NCBI GenBank assembly: GCA_965153455.1
Contig: OZ234504.1
Coordinates: 4,898,001 to 4,962,000 of the forward strand
Origin: Sphagnum compactum
Taxonomy: Eukaryota; Bryophyta; Sphagnopsida; Sphagnales
DNA: 64,000 nt
Direction of reading: 5' to 3'
The notes beneath the pieces are model-generated. The model ran no database searches. It had not been told where the DNA came from and saw only the letters and a list, made by a program, of their open reading frames with translations. The position numbers and the translations under genes are program-made. Shown piece after piece: positions 25,201-36,473 of this stretch; positions within the stretch are counted from its first letter, which is position 1, and the number at the start of each line of letters is the position of its first letter.

Positions 25201-27080
25201 CCCAAACATACACAATTTTCACACTATAATGGCCTTTGCACTCAAACTTTTAATATAAATCATCAGGGCTATTATGACAATTTGACACAAGATATTACAA
25301 GGGACTCCTCTAATCACCCTTTTTGAAGACAAAAGCATTGAGATACATAGCCACTTTTCTACAAAGTAAACATGGATCAAAATTCCATTATTATGCACTT
25401 ATGACACTAACTTCATCAATAAACGCATATTAGAATTGGGTAGATTGAATAGTCTCCTTCATTTTTGAGAGAACCACACTATGGATGCTACCTACAATGC
25501 CCCATCCAAAACGGTTTGACCAATGTTCCCTTGGGTTTTTCAATGTTGGTTGAAAAGGGCAACCAACATTGAAATTTGAAATTCAATAGATTGTGCATAC
25601 CTTCAAAATTCTACAAAATAATTTTGCTCCATGTTCCATGATTCCTTCACGGCACCACCCATCATACCATAATCCACCTTGCATGTTGTCAAAAAGTAAG
25701 TAACTTGAAAGATTGCATTTGTAAATGCACCTTAATGCTCTGAAGCATGGAGGTCAAGATGTCTTGAAAATAAATCATGTTGTTTATGTGAAATGGAGCT
25801 ACAAAATAAGGAGGTTGATGATGTGAGAAGCAAAATTTGATGTGATGACAAATGACGCTATTGAGGAGGTTGGATGAGATTGGCAAATGTATGGGGTTGG
25901 GTGCAAGGAAGTGACACTTTTAATGGATGGTAGGGATGTGCATGGCAATTCTTTTGGGCTCATCAAACAATGGGCCAATTGTAGACTTTAATGTTATTTT
26001 TGTGCAATTCAATCCATGGTGCCTTTAGCCCATATGCTTGTTATTTTTGGTAAAATTTATTCATAATGACGACTATATAAATTGCATGGCTTATTTAAAG
26101 GTGGAAAAATGATGGTGACAACCTTACAAAATCTGTAAACTCTTATATAACCTAGTGGGAACTTTATGAAACCTTAACAAGTACTAGGGTGACATGTGTT
26201 GTGAGCTCAATTATGAACTTCTTACACAACTACTTTCTCCTTTCAAAACTAGTTTTTGATATTTATTGAACTTTCAATGACAAATATTACTCAAAATTCA
26301 ATATTTCCCACACCATTACAAAAATTACAAAAGTGAGCTCCAAGAAATCCCACCCACCAAGGGCTTTCCAAAATACCAAGTTTTCACCCCAATTTCCTTG
26401 TAAACATTATTTTTATTTTGTTTGATTTTCTTTGTCAAAATAATTCAATATTCAATAACTTTCACACCGTGGGTTTAAACGATATGAAACCACCTTGATG
26501 CACCCCCAATTCATAAAGGGCTTTCCAAGGATACCAAGCATGCAACCAAAGGCATTGTGGTTTAGGAGATCTCAACATGACAAACAAAACAAAACAAACT
26601 ACCTTAATAGATAGATTATGAAAATCTTTTGTGATATACTTGCTTGCAATCTATTTCAAGCACATAATTTGATGGGTTTTCTCAAAACATTGCCATCAAT
26701 TTCATAGACATATCAATTCCTAACAATAATATATATGACCTTTTCTTAATTTCGTAATCATACCAATTTAATTTCTTGAGGTGATGGGCATCAAAACATG
26801 TATTTAGTTAATTCTAGACTAAATTGCTAATTTTGAACTTTTAAAATTTGGTGGTTAAAATCAAAATTTTCTATTGAATTTGAAGCAAAACATTGGAAAC
26901 ATTTATTTGTTAGATCATTTAGTGAGACAAAACATTATTGATATATGTTGTTACATTGCATGGTGCTTCTCGAATCAAAGTTTTTTTTGCAAATTTCCAG
27001 TCTTCAAATGGTCATTTGTTAATTCTGAACTTTTCAAAAGTCTGAAATTAACCAAATACATTATTCAAATGTTTTAATGA
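22251..27080. other. AT-rich intergenic spacer
   Basis: Nearly 5 kb without a recognisable exon, RNA gene or transposon terminus. Open frames are short and low in complexity. Probably old, decayed repeats. Confidence 0.55.
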
Positions 27081-28050
27081 ATGGGTTTATTTCAATTGTT
27101 TCATGGATTCATTCATATCACTTGCTTTCATCTATATGGGCATACACCATCTTCGAAGAACATAGAGCTGCAAAAACAAAATCGGCAACAACCAATCCAA
27201 TCTTGCAATGTTATCCAAAATGAACTCAAGCCTTGTGTCCACATGGAAAGCAATGCTGACAATCGTCCCCACCGGACTAGCAGATACCTGGCAACTATAC
27301 AAAGCTCTTCTTGTGTAACATAAGACTTATCAGGACCACCTTTCAACAGCTTCCTGGAGCAAGTCATCTGGTTAAGGAAAGACATTCTAAACATTATTCC
27401 TCTAGAGAAGAAGTTTGTTTATTTCTAAGCCTTGAGAGACATCTGAGTCAACTGTTATTTTATGATGATGGAACTTCGAAAAAAATTCTAAAGCTTGATG
27501 CTGTGATGCCACTGTCACATGTGACAATAGGAAGAGACTACAAGATTGAAGGCAATCGTACCAATAGCACCAAGCAGCTACATGTTACTAGGCTGCACTT
27601 GAATCTAGAAGGACCATGTCCAGCTGGTAATGTGTGGTAGCCCTGCTAGTGGCTGTTCCATCTTTGGGACTTGAATGATGAGGGAGCCAATTGACACAAT
27701 GCCTTGATGTGTCTTAATTGATATTTCTTTCACCAGACGGAAAAGGCTTTCTAGACGGTATTGATCCACCAAAGTCCAGTAAATTCACAATGGACTCTTT
27801 GAGTGTGGCATTCATTGTAAATGGGTGCCAACTGAAACAGATGCAGCACTCCATGAATTCAGTCCAACCAAGAATGTTGAAACTCCTTATGGCAACTTGA
27901 CGTAAGAACTTTCCCCAACTCAGTCGAAGAGGTTTGTGTTTAGCCAATCCCTGCACAGAATTGTCACCAGAATTCTTCAGATTAACTGTTTTGCATCCTT
28001 CTCCACACAATTGTTTGGACACAGAAGGTATATTCTGAATGAATGAACTG
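27081..28050. other. Downstream flank of EMC8/9; coding status unclear
   Basis: This part is less AT-rich than its left neighbour. It has open frames on both strands, the longest about 109 codons at 27311-27640 on + and 102 codons at 27714-28022 on -. No family signature was seen. The 3' UTR of the minus-strand EMC8/9 gene is the likeliest content of the right half. Confidence 0.35.
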
Positions 28051-28262
28051 TTCTATTCAGGTGCAATTGAAAACTTCTCCATACTTACCATTTAAGTCCC
28101 TGTATGACCCAACAGTAAGGGTATAGAAATTCACATCCCACAATATATCAGCAGACAGAAAAGTTGAAAATTAGAAAAAAGCAGAGTCAATTTATTAAAC
28201 AGAAGTGCAATAGAGAGGTTGGAACAACAAAGACTGGCAGTGGGGGAGACTCAGACACTTTC

Positions 28263-31200
28263 TTACTTGGAGATATCATCCAAGTGCTCATCAAAATCCA
28301 CAACCAACTGCTCCCGATGCTCAGATATGTAGTCACTTAGAATGCTGTTGGCTGTAGCCTCCTTTAATACCAACTCTGCATTCTGTGCACCTCCAGCTGC
28401 CAATTGCCGCCAACCGCGCACTGCCTCCCGCACATACAACTGCATCACTTCACCATAAACGGTTGACTCATGAGGAATTCACTTTGATAAAATCATGCAC
28501 TAGCAGCCTTCAAAACAAGTCCTTTGGGATGAATAGGACTTCAAGATCACAGTGATTCAAGATACAGATCTGACAAACTGCCATGACTACCCACTGACTC
28601 CCTCAGCCCCCAACAGTGAGCATGGATAAGTAAATAATAACCTGCCAAAAATTTCTGGCAAATCATTATCCAAAATCTGCATACTGAGTTTCTGAAAGCA
28701 ATGGGGGGACTCAGTCATGATGTTGGCAAGCACTCAAGAGACTCAGCCAACCAGCAGGTCAGTAGTATCCTCATTCAAGCTGCAACAACCTTGTGAGGGT
28801 AAGCTTCATTTCATTTTAGATTGGCCCTGTAACCTTATGAGAGATGCTCACAAAGTGCAAACCATCATACCTTCATCATATGTATATAATAATTTGCCCA
28901 AAAAGATCAGGCAAACCATTATACAAACATTTGCATCTTGAGTTTCCAAGAGCAACAGGAAGACTTGGTCATGACATTGGCTAGCACTCAAGATATAGCT
29001 AATCAGAAAATGAATCATATCCTCATTCAAGCTGCAAGCTTCTTATGGAAAGCTTCATTTCATTTAGCTTGTCCCTGTACAAGCAAGCATCTATACCTTA
29101 GGCACATAGAAATCTACATGGAGGGTTAGTGCCTCCTGCACCCTGAACATATCCTTCAAGCATGCCACCAACATTTCTTTGTTAAATGGACCTCTTGGTC
29201 AAATTAATAGAAATCTTGGAAGAATAAACGTTTCTCTTCAGAAGTAATTAAGCTTGCCAATTAAGCTACAAAGCCTTAAGAGCCTATAAAACAGACAATC
29301 GACTAATCCAAATTCGGTAGAATCCAAAATATTGGAATCCACACAAGGCATGTGAATCATGTTAGTAGCTGCATAATCTGGCTCAGAATGCTTGTTAAAA
29401 ATGCCTTTTGAATCTTAGGATATTGCTAAATCCAAGAAAAACCACCAGAAGTACAACTATGCCACCAACCATAGGGTCTTTGTCTAGATACATCAAAAGA
29501 GAGAAATCGAGGGTATCAAACCTGTGTACTCTTATCCTTGTCTGGGCTCTTTCTACTAGCCTTCTTACAACAGATAACTTTAACAAAAACTGGACAAGAA
29601 TAGGACTTAATAAGACAACCCAATTAAATTCCTCACATTAAAAGAAGTTAGCTTACAAGACTGGAAAACTTGAATCCATTGGATACCAATCAAACTGCTA
29701 GAAGGCTTATGTATGCACACAACTACTGGGAATTTAATCATGCTTATGATCAAGTCAAATTAAATTGAATAGAACTTAGAAATGACCCAGTAGTAAGGGT
29801 ATTGAGATTTCAGGTCTAACAACATAAAAACAACATGAAAAAGGGAAAACCCAACCTTAAAGAACAGAGAAAACAAAACCAAAAATTAGGAGTGGAATGA
29901 AAAAATCATGTTTAAGACTGACTGATCAAACATGAGCATAGTTTCCTTGCCTGCTTCAGTCCTTTCTTTTATGCATCCAAGTGTCCTGTTTTCTCATGTA
30001 TACAATTGGCATTGGAATTCTTACTAATTGTATGTTGAGAAAATGAGACCCTGAGACCCTAGCTGTAAGAAAAGTTGAAGACAATGTGAGTGCCTCCAAT
30101 GTTAGAGTGATTTTCAACAGTCCTCAAAACTGCAGCCATGAGATTATAAGGTAAGGCAGAGAGCCCAAATTCCTTCATGCAAAGTGGTGAGGTAATATTA
30201 CTGTATTGTTGGAAGTGAAAGATTTGAACTAACCTGAACCACTGGCTTTTGAGTGGCCCCTTTTGACAGCACACCAAGTTGTCTGTTGTCCAGCTGCAAA
30301 ATTACATAGATCACAAGATGTGTATCAAATAAAGCCTTGAAACAGCAACACAAAACAGGGCTATGTAACCCTTGCTCGGTTATTTAAGTTTTGAACAACC
30401 CTACTGGTAGCACTTTTTTCAGAATGCTGGATAAACAACAGAGAAGAACCCAAAAACTAGAACCAAATATGATTCTGTGGAAAAGTCCACCCCAAAAAAA
30501 AATCCAATATTTGCATGGTTCTTGAAACTAGGGAGGGAGAGTGGATCACCAAGAAAATTCCTGCCTGGGGGCAGGAACGAGTAATATGGTCACCAATCTT
30601 GCGAGCAACTGAACTCAGCTCATAATCATCAAAGCGCTCATTAGCATGATAATATCCGACAATTGATAAGCCACCCTTGTGTGATGCAAAATATTCATCC
30701 ACCTGTAACAAGAAATATTGCAGTGCAGGAATATTGGATCATAGAGAACCCATTGAGAGCCTTAACCCCTATTTGTGTCACGTGATCCACAAATCTATTT
30801 CTGCACAAGGGTAAGATAATACTGGAACCCAGCAACCAAAAACTGGTCCATGGCCATGACAGCTTTGCACATGTGAAAAGCGTCACAGTCTTCTAACATT
30901 GTTTATGATCCAATGATATGTATCTATGAGACTGCAGAGGAATCTCCACAATGACAATTTGAAGGTAACACATGAATGAGCACAGTCATAACCTTATAAG
31001 AGTTGCCTACAAACTGAGAACATATCCGCGACAGACTTGACCTAGAGGGTGAAGAGGGCAGAAAACAAACCTGGGTGAGGGCAAGCTCGAGCATTGGAAG
31101 GAGTCCAAGATGGGAATGAAAGAAAGGAACAGAGTCGCAAATCTCAACAGTAAAGTTCCCTACCCCACTCTCATTGCCTGCAGAATCACCAGCGCCTACT

Positions 31201-31316
31201 CCACTAACTCGGCCAATCAAAACCCCGTTCACTGCACTCGTTTTATGCTTCAGTGCATGAAGCACGAGCTTCACGTACGCCGTCTGTGCAATCTCATACC
31301 TCGTGCTCCCCACCAT
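28263..31316 (-). CDS. EMC8/9: ER membrane protein complex subunit 8/9 homologue
   Basis: Exons on the minus strand: 31316-31071, 30702-30550, 30293-30234 and 28439-28263, all with GT-AG junctions in frame, giving about 211 residues. Family landmarks in order: YEIAQTAYVKLVLHALKHKT and VNGVLIGR near the start, DSVPFFHSHLGLLPMLELAL, then GLSIVGYYHANERFDD, GDHITRSCPQAGIFLL, and HLDDISK at the end. This is the MPN fold without the metal-binding JAMM residues. In the EMC this soluble cytosolic subunit helps insert and fold membrane proteins at the ER; plants usually have one gene for the EMC8 and EMC9 role. The length fits the roughly 208-residue plant proteins. The TAA at 28263-28265 overlaps a good donor (CCAA then GTAAGA). 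A further exon from 28099 would read K-D-L-N and resemble the family end K-D-W-L-N. Intron 3 is about 1.8 kb. Confidence 0.9.
28635..29085. repeat. Tandem duplication of about 200 bp inside EMC8/9 intron 3
   Basis: Segments of about 28635-28834 and 28886-29085 match in order. Both have a TGCCNAAAA start, a CAAGCACTCAAGA-like middle, ATCCTCATTCAAGCTGCAA, and a GCTTCATTTCATTT end. Divergence is moderate. The copies do not alter any exon. Confidence 0.65.
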
Positions 31317-31922
31317 CGGAAGTCTCCTCTCTCCGCCTCCTCTCTCCCCTTAAATCGAAACACGCCCAACACCCAAAATGCTAAACGCACCCCCAGTTGC
31401 ATTCAGAGCTTGAAAATCCCTTTTGCCTTGCGCACCAGAATCGCAATCGCTGCTCCAGAAATGGCGAAGGAGAGCCAGTGGAGAAGACCCTCATGACCTA
31501 ATTTCCAACACGCGGATGAAACCCTAATTTCTCGCAACCATGGCAACAGACACCCTCGTCCCTTCCCTCCCCTCCCCTCCCCCTGAGGTCTTAAGACCAG
31601 GTCCCAAACGAGGTCTTGAAAAGGAGCGAGGATGGCACCTCTTAGGACTAAGTCCCAATTGATCACTTTTGGGAAAAAATTGGGCACATTTTGTGTGTAG
31701 GGTAAAGGCCCCAATGGTGGGCGACGTCCCAAAACATGGGGCCACCGGACTTGTCCAGGTCCCCTTATTTTGGAAATGCTCCCACCTTAGGGCCGGCGTT
31801 ACCCATTGTAAAGCACGCGACAAAAGTTATCATGTACTAAACATACCCGAGGGGTATGAGAAGGAGGGTTATTGCGGATCTTGCAACTACTGATCCTTAT
31901 GTGTGGGAGGGATCTTACTCAC
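31317..31922. other. EMC8/9 upstream region and repeat fragment
   Basis: About 200 bases next to the ATG at 31316 should hold the 5' UTR and promoter on the minus strand. From about 31590 the sequence resembles other spacer in the window; the block around CCCATTGTAAAGCACGCGA is also found, diverged, near 7340. No coding signal was accepted. Confidence 0.4.
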
Positions 31923-31925
31923 TTA

Positions 31926-32148
31926 AGGTGCATTCACACTTGGTGTTAGAGACTCTAGTGTTGAGTCCCCTAACACCATGCTAGTCATTTAGTACTTACA
32001 CCTACTTACCATGAACATTTTATGTTAAGCTACCATTCACTTGCCATTAAGCTATCACCCATTTAACATTGGGTTAAGGGTTTAGGGTTTTAGGGTGCCA
32101 CCTAGATTTTCATTTCACATCGACTTTTAACATCGTGTGAATGCACCA
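31926..32148. mobile_element. Tourist-like MITE, copy 1
   Basis: A 223-bp non-coding element with terminal inverted repeats AGGTGCATTCACAC and GTGTGAATGCACC(A), flanked on both sides by TTA (31923-31925 and 32149-32151). The 3-bp TWA duplication and short terminal repeats fit PIF/Harbinger-derived (Tourist) MITEs. A second copy lies at 46798-47010 and shares internal blocks such as AGTCCCCTAACACCA and CCCATTTAACATTGGGT. Confidence 0.8.
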
Positions 32149-32210
32149 TTACTCTTACAAAAGATCGTATCGACTATTAAGGAGTAGGTATAAGATTTTG
32201 CTTGTTTTTT

Positions 32211-32344
32211 AAGAGAAATATTAATGGATATAAGGTGCTCGAAATACATTGAAGAAGCTTTTTCTCAAGTGTTTTGAAGAGAAATATTAATGGATATAAG
32301 GTCCCCTCGAAATACATTGAAGAAGAAGCTTTTTCAAGTGTTTT
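32211..32344 (+). repeat. Tandem duplication, two units of about 66 bp
   Basis: Units 32211-32276 and 32277-32344 both start AAGAGAAATATTAATGG and run through GAAATACATTGAAGAAG to a CAAGTGTTTT end, with only small indels. This points to a recent local duplication in spacer. Confidence 0.85.
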
Positions 32345-33375
32345 ACCTCGTCACACAACTTTTTGTTTGCATTGTCTTCATATGGTATCCAATCTATGTT
32401 TTTGTTATGTTTACTTGCAATGTGTGTGAAGATGTGAAGATAAAAACTCAATTGTGAGATTTTAGGGTTTTAGAATGGATTTTGTCAATGTACATTAACA
32501 TACTTTTTTGAAGATGGATTTTTATTAACTACTTTTGAGCATGTTGAAATAGAATAATTTAAAAAAAAATTCAATTGACATTTATAAGTAAGAATTTCAT
32601 GATTCAATGCATCTGAGGTAAAATTATTTTGAGTTTTGCCCAAATTTTTGAAGGAATTGCAATTTTTCATCCCCTTCATATATATCATGGATGTCATTTA
32701 TTTGATGTTCCATCCTCCATTGTTTGAAAGCAGAAGAAGCTTCAAAACAATTTGAACTTACATGACAACATTGATGGAGGAATCAATGTTCCATAAAAAT
32801 GATCCAAAGGAACACAAGTGCCTTGTGTGGAGCATTGGTCATTAATCATACAATGTGATATTAATAATATACTTGTAAACTTATATCACCAAATTTAACA
32901 TTTTTACTATGAAAAAATATTGAAACATTGACTTAAAGATGTAATTGCATAGCATCATCATTTGTAAAAAAATGTTTCTCTTTTTCAAATATTGTCAAAA
33001 GCCACACTTTTGGAAAGAAATTCAAAGATTTGTATTGAATTCATGGATTAAACCTTTGATCTAATATCGATAAAAACATATTTTGGTATAATGTGTATAC
33101 AAAATTCATCAAAGTAAATTTTATGTAACATTCTCATAGCGGCAAAAAGAAATAACAAGAAGACATTAGAAAGTCAAGGTTGTGACTTTTCTAAAGGGGC
33201 ATGGGGATGTGTCAAAGCATTGCTACAAGTGTCAAACTAAATGGTTTATTATTTATTTTTTCATCACAGTTAATTAAAAATGACTTAATTTATCTCTTCA
33301 TTTAAAGATTCAAAAAATAGGTTTCATTTTGACCATGTTAGGGTGAAAGCACATTACACTGGCCCCTTTTATGTA
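32345..33375. other. AT-rich spacer left of the hAT element
   Basis: No exon or repeat terminus recognised. The right border is the target-site duplication of the hAT element. Confidence 0.6.
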
Positions 33376-33578
33376 GTCACATTTAGAGTCTTGCAATGGG
33401 TACCCATACCCATGGGTACCCAATACCCACCCATACCCATGGGTAAATGGGTGGGTAATGGTTTGGGCTTGGACGCATGGGTGGGTAATGGGTGGGTACG
33501 AGGGACCCGGGCTTTACAACGACTGAGTTAGCAGATTATAGGGCGACTCGTCGTATAGTAGTCAGTAATGATAGCTTT

Positions 33579-33666
33579 CGGATTGCGCCACGCTAATAGC
33601 TATTAATAGCTCATCAGCACAGTGCTGTGCTGTGGTGATGAGCTATTAATAGCCTGGCGCAATCCG
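33579..33666. repeat. Hairpin inside the hAT left region
   Basis: The 12-base arm CGGATTGCGCCA at 33579-33590 pairs with 33655-33666. Inside it, CTATTAATAGCTCATCA also has its reverse complement on the other side. Together they form a long stem with small mismatches around a GCACAGTGCT-like tip. It lies in the untranslated left part of the element, a place where hAT transposases may bind subterminal sites; that role is inference. Confidence 0.8.
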
Positions 33667-34215
33667 AGCTGGCATTAGCCTGGAGGGTCCACTGGTCCAG
33701 GTATCGGGATTCGGGTGGGAATGTGCACTGCTTATATATGGTTTCTTAGATTCATGGATTCTTTCAAGCAGCCGGCGGCGGCTAAGTAATCTGGTAGTTG
33801 ATCATCATCATTAATAAAGCAGTATTACTACTACTACCCAGTTTCCAGATCATTAACATCTAGATTCTAGACTTGGTTGAAAAGAAAGAAGATCCACCAC
33901 CGCCAGCAGAAGAAGAAGAAGAAGAAGAAGAATGGAGAAGCCTAAAGAAGTAGAAGAAGAAGAAGACTGAAGAAGCCTGAAGAAGAAGAAAATCATCAGC
34001 ATCATATATAATTACTAGATCACCAGATGAACTGAAAATTATTCCGCTCCCCCATATCATTAATTACATAGAAATGGTTGCTGAATGAAATTGGTTTTGC
34101 TGCAAATTAAATTATTTTTGCTTGGACCTAGCATGTTTCACAACTTCTGAGAGTTTTTTCCAAAGTCTTTGCCATAACAACACATTGTGGATTCTGGAAG
34201 AGCGGCTACGAGCTG

Positions 34216-36250
34216 ATGCCGGCCATGACGTTGGCTCAGCGAATTGAACATGACCTGAAGAGCAATGGGGGGGAGTACGTGATTCGCAACAACGGGCCAG
34301 GCAAGAAGTCGGGTGTTTGGGAAGCGTTCGGCATCGTCTACAATCGTAGCAACGTAAAGCTAGATTATGCTGCTTGCAAGTCCTGCAACAAAGTTTATAC
34401 CTTCAAAACCAGTACCGGCACGGCTACGATCTCAAAGCACAAATGTCCTGTTCCCGCCTCCGAAGTAGCCGTCGCGAAGGTGTTCTTTAAGAAGCACATC
34501 GTCACAAAGCAAGAAAAGGAGACGATGACGGCAACGGCGGCCGACTACTGCGCGACCGACATGCGCCCGTTCGAGTCTCTGAGCGGGTTGGGCCTTAAGG
34601 CGCTCATCCAGACGGCGCTTGACATCGGATCGAGCAGCACTGGCCGAGTCACAATCGACGAGCTGCTCGCCAACCCGACGACGGTCAGTCGTAACGTCGA
34701 TTCACGTGCTCAGAACGGCCGCGAGAAGCTCACCCTCGTTCTCAAGAAGCACTTCGACTCGGGCTTGAACGTGGCATGTACTCTCGACTTGTGGACGGAC
34801 GCGGTCAAGAAGAACTCGTACATGTCCATCACCATTCATTACATCGACGAGATGTTCAATCTGTACGCCCGCACGCTGCACGTAAAGCCTGTTGAGGAAG
34901 CCTGTTGAGGAAGCCAGCCACACGGCGAAGATGGTCCTGAAGGAGTTCAGTAAAGGTCTGGCCGTGTTCAAGGTAATGGCGGACATGTACCAGCAGATCA
35001 TCGTGGTCTCGGATAGCGGTTCGAACTGTTGTGGCACTAATGGCATCCCGTCAGCTTTCTACTGGCTTGCCTGCCTCGATCACAAGCTGGCGACGGTGCT
35101 GACGACTGTCGTGAACAAGACGACCAAGATGGAGAATGGCGTCAGGAGCAAACCGTTCTACTGGTACAAGGACGTCCAGCACATGCTGCCGCTGTTCATG
35201 CTGATCGAAGCGTGCAAGAAGCTGGTCGAGTACTGCAAGCGCGCAAACCTGCAGAGCCAGCTCAGCAAGACGCTCAAGCAAGAGAACGCAACTCGATGGA
35301 ACTCGCTGCTCCGCTGCCTTCTAAGCATCGAGGAAATGTACGACGAGCTCGTGTCGCTCCTGCAAATGAAGGACAAGCTGAGCAAGCTCAATGACATTTC
35401 GCGGGCGCTCCTCAAGGAACTGATCGCTTTCCTTGCCCCCTTCCAGCAGGCGACGCTGGCGCTCGAGAAGTTCAAGCACCCGACTCTTCACAAGGTCGTG
35501 TGGTGGCGCCATGTGATCCTGGGTCACCTTCGGCTGGTCCTGAGCGATGTGGTGGACGAGGATGGCAACGTGACGACGGCCAAAGACTCCGACTCGATCA
35601 AGGCAATCAAGGGCATCATGTTGCCGTTCTTGTACAGCAAGTTCGTCCTTGATGATATCCACGTCATGGCGTCGTTGCTAGATCCGATCATGAAGTCTCG
35701 TTTTGTCCGCCTTGGTGTTGAGCGCAACCAGATCGAGCAGGCCAAGGATAAGCTCAAGGATGCGATGATCAAGTACGCGCCCTTGGACGATGAAGAAGAA
35801 GACGTTCCGCCTATTCGATCACCGGTCAGGAAGAAGGGGCGCTCGTCGGTTTCGATGTACGATCAGATGCTCGACGACGACGATGAGGAAGACAACGTCC
35901 CTCCTGCTGAAGGTCACGATGCCGCCGCCGCCCTCAACGCAAGAGTCGACAACGAGTACGAGGTGTACATGAAGCACAAGGTCACCGATGGAGAGATGAG
36001 GCAGTGCGCTGACGGTGACGCTAGCGGTGAGTTCCACATTCTGTCGTGGTGGAGGCGCAAGGGCAAGGACCTGTTCCCGATACTGGCGCGAGTCGTGCGG
36101 TCCACCCTGTGCATCCCGGCATCCAGCGCCATGTCCGATAACAATTTCTCGGACGCCGGCAACACCCTGACCAAGAAGCGCAATCGACTGAAGCCCCGAA
36201 CGATAAACAACCTCATGTTCCTGTGCTCTAATCGTGACATTTGTATGTAA
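34216..36250 (+). pseudogene. hAT transposase gene with one frameshift
   Basis: Two overlapping open frames, 34216-34908 and 34892-36250, together make one transposase of about 670 residues. The N-terminal part has a BED-like zinc finger (CKSCNKVY near residue 56, then SKHKC near residue 75). DLWTDAVKKNSYMSITIHYID holds the first catalytic-core aspartate, VVSDSGSN the second, and CLDHKL the conserved histidine region. The C-terminus is the hATC dimerisation domain, with SWWRRKGKDLFPILARV and IPASSAMSDNNFSDAGN. The frame breaks at a perfect 13-bp tandem duplication near 34887-34912, a length not divisible by three. Codons are strongly GC-rich, unlike all other genes here. An acidic Asp/Glu-rich stretch lies before hATC. 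Confidence 0.9.
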
Positions 36251-36473
36251 CTGTTTACAATAAATCATTGGCACGTCCCTCCTTTTAAAAACACTTCAAA
36301 GTACTCTTAAGTAGCTTTATTTTGGTGATGGACTGATGGGTATGAGTTGGGTGGGTAATGGGTATGGACAAGGTGCCATGGGTGGGTAATGGGTGGGTAC
36401 AGTTGACCCACGCGCAGCTGTGGGTCGGGTATGGGTACAGTTGTCAAGCCCAATGCAGGACTCTGGTCACATT

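Larger units (their letters stand above)
33384..36465 (+). mobile_element. hAT-superfamily DNA transposon with full termini
   Basis: The 3,082-bp element is flanked by a perfect 8-bp target duplication GTCACATT (33376-33383 and 36466-36473), the hAT length. Its ends are imperfect inverted repeats: TAGAGTCTTGCAATGGG on the left and CAGAGTCCTGCATTGGG read inward from the right. Both subterminal regions are rich in GGGTA motifs, and the 24-bp block at 33476-33499 recurs at 36377-36400. Between them lie a hairpin (33579-33666), a GAA-rich leader (about 33905-33990) and a single transposase gene on +. Clean termini and duplication suggest a fairly recent insertion. The gene carries one frameshift, so this copy is probably not autonomous. 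Confidence 0.93.

Noticed and set aside
35819-36274. Minus-strand frames of 108-151 codons
   Set aside because: Antisense shadows of the GC-rich hAT transposase.
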